Positions 58,900-64,000 of a stretch of 64,000 bases of DNA are shown here, piece after piece. Origin of the DNA: Hetaerina americana. Lineage: Eukaryota; Arthropoda; Insecta; Odonata; Calopterygidae. Numbering within the stretch: position 1 is the stretch's first letter; each line of letters starts with the position of its first letter. The notes below the pieces were generated by a model that saw only the letters and a program-made list of their open reading frames with translations, did no database searches and was not told where the DNA came from. The position numbers and the translations under genes were made by a program. The stretch covers positions 39,769,738 to 39,833,737 of the forward strand of contig JAKTNV010000005.1 in NCBI GenBank assembly GCA_022747635.1, given 5' to 3'.

Positions 58900-59907
58900 C
58901 CTCTCTACATTTGTTACAACATCTAATTACCTAACCACATTCACCACACCTGTAGTATTAAATAGAATTATTTGGAGAAGTCAAATTATCAGTGAAGATT
59001 TCCTTCACATTACTTATTTCGCATTAAAAGAGATGAAGAGATATACAAATATACCACTTCACATAGCCAGAGCACCAGCGATATCTGTGCCAAAATAATT
59101 ATTTCAGTATATTTAAGTTGTATGAAAAATACCACAGCACCATCCAAGAAGAGGCTTCAACTCCGCCGACTCGATACAAAGACTGAAAATATATTCTCGG
59201 TTCACTCAAAATTTGTAACAGTTTGTGCCATAGTCTATTATATCAGATTCACCGGTAGGGCGCTGCGCTTAACGAACAGCTTCGACTACCTCTCCCGCCA
59301 TTCACAAAGTTTACCACAGTGCCCGTCAGTAAATAAACAAAAAATATTCGACCCATAATTGACATATGAATATACGTGTATATCCGTCTATAAACTAAAA
59401 ATGTATTTTTAGACGAATAGGCACTTATCATTGAAGACAGTTTCGTGTCGCCTATCACATTTGTGTTTACCAATACAAAAAATGAGCCTAAAAAATATGG
59501 CTTCATCGATTGTCGTCAAGCACAGTGACTTGGTCCAAAATTTGATTTAATTTAAAGCTTAAGTGGAGGCCAGTAGATACCCTTAACATTTCTGCACTGG
59601 GAAACAATGAAGTTCACCGTATGGCTACTTACGTGTTATAAAAAATTGCGATTAAGGTACAACTTGTACACTAAGCTGTATCAAACTATATCATTTAAGT
59701 TTACCACTATCTACTATGGCCGATGAATTGTATTGATTACCTTAGTTTGCACTTCACAGTAAGGCATTTACCCTTCCCGTATAGTATCTTGTCCGTAAGA
59801 CTAGCTATATATTCACGGACTTAATTTTTTGCATATTTTTCCCTAAATACCACAGAGATTGTAGAATAATAACCAAGGAATTATTTCGTATCACATATCA
59901 ATGGTAA

Positions 59908-59910
<3 letters not shown>
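58900..59910. other. AT-rich unique DNA
   Basis: No supportable feature. Open frames at 59122-59358 and 59249-59506 have no recognised domain. Confidence 0.45.

Positions 59911-59948
<38 letters not shown>
59911..59948. repeat. (AT)n microsatellite at the RTE 3' junction
   Basis: About 19 AT units directly next to the A-tail of the intact element. Confidence 0.98.
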
Positions 59949-59965
<17 letters not shown>

Positions 59966-60061
59966 AAGTAATCTACCGGTTAAGGTAGGTTTTTGGACTG
60001 ACATAACTACCAAACAAATATTTTATTACTCCTAACAAAACACAAAATCAATCATCCTACT

Positions 60062-63034
60062 CTATATCAGGTCCCTCTTCATCTCTGAGTACTTCCTTCC
60101 TCCCTTCATCCCGTCCAACAACCCTATCCTGTTCCTTCCCTTTCCTCTTTTGCCCAACATTCTACCCTCTATCACAGTCTTCAACATCCCACTGCCGGTC
60201 AACACCCCCTTCATCCACTTTTCCTGCCTCCATAGGATTGCTCCCAACAAACCCCTCTCTTCGCCCACCATACCAAGTACTTCCTCATTTGTTTTCTTCT
60301 CTGTCCATTTCACCTTCTCCATTCTTCTCCACACCCACATTTCAAAAGCCTCCAATCTACGTCTATCCTCCTGCTTCAATGACCACGTTTCCGCTCCGTA
60401 CATAGCTACGCTCCATATCAAAGTTTTTACGAGTCTTTTCTTAACATCCTTACTCAAAGTCCCTGTCATCAACTCCCTCCTCCTTGTGAAAGCCTCTTTG
60501 CCTAGCGCAATTCTTCTCCTTACGTCCCTACTACTTTGACCGTGTTGGTCCAAAACACTACCGAGATACGTAAACTGTTCTACCTGCTCTAGCTTTTGCC
60601 CTCCTATTTTAATGTTAAGCTTGGCCTTTTTCTTTCTAGAAAATCGCATAACCTTTGTTTTATTAATATTGATTCTCATCCCATACCTGTCGCACTGAAT
60701 ATCCAATTCACTAAGCAATGCTTGCAGCCCCTTGGCTGACTGACAAACTAAAGCTTGGTCATCAGCAAACCTAACTGATTTTACGAATTCCCCGCCCACT
60801 TTCATTCCTACCTCGAGTTCTTCCCATGCCTCTTTGATCATTTCTTCTGCGTACAGGTTGAACAGCAACGGTGATAATGGGCAACCCTGCCTTACACCCC
60901 TTCCTAACACTGCCCATCCTGACTCCCCGTTTCCCACCCTCACCTGAGCAGTCTGAGACATGTACAGGTTGCGGATTAGCCTCCTTTCCCTCCAATCTAT
61001 TCCTATTTTCTGCAATATACTCATTAGTTTTTCCCAATTTACTCTATCAAACGCTTTTTCGAAATCTACGAAACAGGCAAATACCTCCTGGTTGTGTTCT
61101 ATATTCCTCTCGATTAATAATCTCATTACTGCAATGGCATCACGCGTACCTCTCCCCTTCCTAAACCCAAACTGATCATCCCCTAAGTAATCATTTGCCC
61201 TACTCTCTATCCTTTTGTTTATGATCCTGAGAACAACCTTAGCTGCGTGGGATATCAAACTAATTGTCCTATAGTCCTCACATGACGTGGCCTTTACCTT
61301 TTTCGGAATAGGAACTAAAACTGATCTCACAAAGTCTTCCGGCCAGATTCCCTCCTCATAAATACTACGGATCAGCCCATATAGCCTCTTCCTCCCACAT
61401 TTTCCCAAGCATTTCAAAAGTTCCACGGGAATGTTATCTACCCCCACGGCCTTATTTAGTTTCATCTCCCTTAATGCCCTTTCTATCTCATTGTCTAGTA
61501 TGCCTGGACCTAAGCTATCTTCCTCTACGTCATGTTCCTTTTCAATGTCTAACTTTGTTGGTCTAAGCTCTTTACTATACAGGTCTTCTACATATTCCTT
61601 CCATCTCTCTTGGATCTTTCCTGCGTCAACTATTACCTTACCGGCCTTATCTCTAACTGCTATCGTTGATCTCCCTTTCTTACTTCCCGATAAAGATTTA
61701 ACTATGCTGTAAAGCGCACCGATTTCCCCCTTCCTCTGCAGACTTTCCATATTCTCGCACTGCGTCTTCCACCATGCTTCCTTTGCTTTATTTGTTACCC
61801 GCCTCAATTTATTGTTCAATTCTTTGTACTTCATTTTGCCTAATTCTGTATTTATATTCTTCCATTTTCGCCGCTCATCCATTTTTGTAATCCTCTCATC
61901 CGTGATCCATGGTTTACGAGTCCTTTTAGCGTTAACGGTTCCAATAGTGTCTTTTGCCGCTTTAGACAACCCTTTTTTGATACATTCCCATTTTTCTTCA
62001 ATAGTACTTAGCTCTTTACCGTCCTCCATGATTTTCTCTACCGCCTGTTTGTATTCCTTTCTTTTCAACCCATTTAATGCTTCTACATTCCATTTTCTAA
62101 CTCGCCGCCCCTGCCTTATCTTTTTAAAACGTACGCTACATTTCATAACAACTAAATTGTGGTCTGAGTCCGCATCCGCTCCCGGGAAGCTGTGGGAATT
62201 TATCACACTGTTCCTAAACCTGTGTCTAACCAGGATATAATCTAGCTGATATCTTCCCGAGTCACCTGGCATTTTCCATGTATACCTGCGTCTTTTGTGG
62301 TGTCTGAACCAAGTGTTGGTGATAACTAACCCCTGTCTCCTGCAGAACTCAACTGCTTTCTCCCCGCGGTCATTCCTCGTGCCTAAACCGTAGTCCCCCA
62401 CCTCATCACCATCTCTTCCTTCGCCTACTGTCGCATTCCAATCCCCCATCACTATCAAATGTTTCCCTGCAGGAACACATGCAATCATGTCCTCTAACTG
62501 ATCGTATATCCTATCGACCTCTTCTTCCTTATGGTTGCTCGGTGGCATGTATACCTGGATAATAACTAAGTTCGTCGGTTCTGCTTTTATCTCCACTATT
62601 AGTATTCTATCCGTTACCTGCTCTATGTTGACTACGCTTCTTCCTACCTCTTCATTTAATACTATGGCGACCCCTCGTTGGCTCTCGTCCCCACCGCTGT
62701 ATATTATTCTATACTTATCACTCCAGTAATCCCCGCTATCTTTCCATCTCACCTCGCATAGACCTAAAATATCTATATTTCCCCTTTCCATCTCTCGCTT
62801 AACATTCTCCAATTTCCCCGTCCTCATCATTGTCCTAACATTCCACGTTCCTATTCTAACTAATTTGGTCTTCTTCTCCTGCGTCTTCTGTCCTGCTGCT
62901 GCTGGTTTTCCCTTGCAAGGGTTTCGTGGGATGACGACCGCGGAAGCCTTGCCTCCCCCGCTGCCGGGCACGACACACGGCCGATTGGGCCGAGCCCCGT
63001 GGTTGCCAGGACTCAAAATATCTCTATTGTCCAT
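60062..63034 (-). CDS. RTE ORF2 polyprotein: apurinic-like endonuclease and reverse transcriptase
   Basis: The 990-residue protein nicks target DNA and reverse-transcribes the element RNA from the nick. I start it at the ATG at 63034, which overlaps the end of ORF1; the codon before it is GTG. Residues ~58-300 form the endonuclease: GTWNVRT (N65), CEVRW (E94), MGDWNATVG (D198, N200), RYQLDYILV and SDHNLVV (D291, H292). A basic linker follows. The reverse transcriptase at ~520-830 has DYRTISLIS, FVDFEKAFDRVNW (catalytic D657), GVRQGCPLSPLLFNLY, FADD (756-759, catalytic pair) and NKTKVM, then FTYLGS. The C-terminus holds MYGAETWSLKQEDRRR and WVWRRM, typical of RTE/BovB proteins. No stop or missing catalytic residue is seen, so the protein could be functional. 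Confidence 0.95.
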   Translation of the reverse strand: MDNRDILSPGNHGARPNRPCVVPGSGGGKASAVVIPRNPCKGKPAAAGQKTQEKKTKLVRIGTWNVRTMMRTGKLENVKREMERGNIDILGLCEVRWKDSGDYWSDKYRIIYSGGDESQRGVAIVLNEEVGRSVVNIEQVTDRILIVEIKAEPTNLVIIQVYMPPSNHKEEEVDRIYDQLEDMIACVPAGKHLIVMGDWNATVGEGRDGDEVGDYGLGTRNDRGEKAVEFCRRQGLVITNTWFRHHKRRRYTWKMPGDSGRYQLDYILVRHRFRNSVINSHSFPGADADSDHNLVVMKCSVRFKKIRQGRRVRKWNVEALNGLKRKEYKQAVEKIMEDGKELSTIEEKWECIKKGLSKAAKDTIGTVNAKRTRKPWITDERITKMDERRKWKNINTELGKMKYKELNNKLRRVTNKAKEAWWKTQCENMESLQRKGEIGALYSIVKSLSGSKKGRSTIAVRDKAGKVIVDAGKIQERWKEYVEDLYSKELRPTKLDIEKEHDVEEDSLGPGILDNEIERALREMKLNKAVGVDNIPVELLKCLGKCGRKRLYGLIRSIYEEGIWPEDFVRSVLVPIPKKVKATSCEDYRTISLISHAAKVVLRIINKRIESRANDYLGDDQFGFRKGRGTRDAIAVMRLLIERNIEHNQEVFACFVDFEKAFDRVNWEKLMSILQKIGIDWRERRLIRNLYMSQTAQVRVGNGESGWAVLGRGVRQGCPLSPLLFNLYAEEMIKEAWEELEVGMKVGGEFVKSVRFADDQALVCQSAKGLQALLSELDIQCDRYGMRININKTKVMRFSRKKKAKLNIKIGGQKLEQVEQFTYLGSVLDQHGQSSRDVRRRIALGKEAFTRRRELMTGTLSKDVKKRLVKTLIWSVAMYGAETWSLKQEDRRRLEAFEMWVWRRMEKVKWTEKKTNEEVLGMVGEERGLLGAILWRQEKWMKGVLTGSGMLKTVIEGRMLGKRGKGRNRIGLLDGMKGGRKYSEMKRDLI

Positions 63035-63221
63035 CACATTGTTCTTGGGAATGATAATTGAGGTGGTTTCCCGTTGCCTTCCTCAATAGTGTTTTTAACG
63101 TGACACCATCACTTACTGGCCGCCCCACTGGGGTCAGACGCCATTGCAGCCGCCTCACTGAGGAACAGACGCTGCGTGGACTACCTTTCGTCTGGCTCCT
63201 AACCTTCGACCTATCTGGCAT
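63024..63221 (-). CDS. RTE small ORF1 (65 codons)
   Basis: The frame starts at the ATG at 63221 ([10 protein letters not shown]) and ends with TAG at 63024, 11 bases into ORF2. It is basic (Arg/Lys) with [14 protein letters not shown] and no recognised domain. A very similar frame exists in the copy at 35937-36134 and, fused to ORF2, in the old copy at 11943. Its retention suggests a product or a role in ORF2 re-initiation. Short overlapping first frames are known in RTE elements. An in-frame TTG further upstream could lengthen it by seven codons, but ATG is the more likely start. Confidence 0.55.
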   Translation of the reverse strand: MPDRSKVRSQTKGSPRSVCSSVRRLQWRLTPVGRPVSDGVTLKTLLRKATGNHLNYHSQEQCDGQ

Positions 63222-63324
63222 GGGTGACCCTACCAGGAGCAATTTTTATTACTCCCGCCAGTACAGCTCTAGGGGTCATCGGAACGCACAAGCCCTTCCA
63301 CCACGTCAAGGTTGTAGTCCGGGG

Positions 63325-64000
<676 letters not shown>

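Noticed and set aside
60150..62240. Open frames on the + strand over the RTE element (60150-60539, 61431-61712, 61812-62240) and matching ones at 33070-35153
   Set aside because: They are antisense shadows of ORF2; similarity between the two copies simply reflects the shared element.

Overview
This is a stretch of a large, gene-poor animal genome, most likely an arthropod (probably an insect); the species cannot be named from the sequence. The evidence is AT-rich, intron-like or intergenic DNA, long (AT)n microsatellites, tRNA-derived SINEs, mariner relics, Penelope-type hammerhead repeats and an RTE/BovB-like non-LTR retrotransposon. I found no host protein-coding exon and no canonical tRNA or rRNA gene that I can support. 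The real coding capacity belongs to mobile elements.

Layout: 1-11.9 kb is mostly unique DNA with a tRNA-derived SINE (1.46 kb), a nested inverted repeat (3.4 kb) and a Penelope-like relic (4.5 kb). 11.87-14.05 kb is an old, heavily mutated RTE copy on the + strand that keeps its 5' end and lacks its 3' half. 14-24 kb is unique DNA. 24.2-25.1 kb is a cluster: a hammerhead-like repeat between (AT)n tracts, a 5'-truncated RTE tail and a near-perfect hairpin. 32.5-36.4 kb holds a second SINE copy abutting (AT)n, then a full-length but frameshifted RTE copy on the - strand, then (AT)n. 38.4 and 40.4 kb hold two different mariner relics. 42.4-43.1 kb is another hammerhead-like repeat with (AT)n tracts. 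51.75-51.99 kb is a palindrome of two tRNA-like promoters. 57.54-57.74 kb is a palindromic element with an apparently intact type I hammerhead ribozyme core. 58.55 kb is another SINE-like tRNA head. 59.95-63.33 kb is a full-length RTE element on the - strand with an uninterrupted endonuclease/reverse transcriptase ORF of about 990 codons, flanked by (AT)n on both sides.

How the parts work together: the intact RTE element encodes the apurinic-like endonuclease and reverse transcriptase needed for its own target-primed insertion. Its relatives (11.9, 24.7, 30.9 and 32.9 kb) show its history here. Its 3' end carries a small stem-loop whose two sides co-vary between copies, a plausible recognition signal for its reverse transcriptase. 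Both full-length copies lie inside (AT)n arrays, which suggests an insertion preference for, or seeding of, such arrays. A separate family of short repeats carries hammerhead cores with very short stem III, the architecture known from Penelope-like retroelements; three members retain a matching secondary structure despite sequence divergence. The SINEs, mariner relics and hammerhead repeats encode no complete enzyme of their own here.

All comparisons were made by eye between parts of this window and against remembered family motifs; no alignment score or database search was run.
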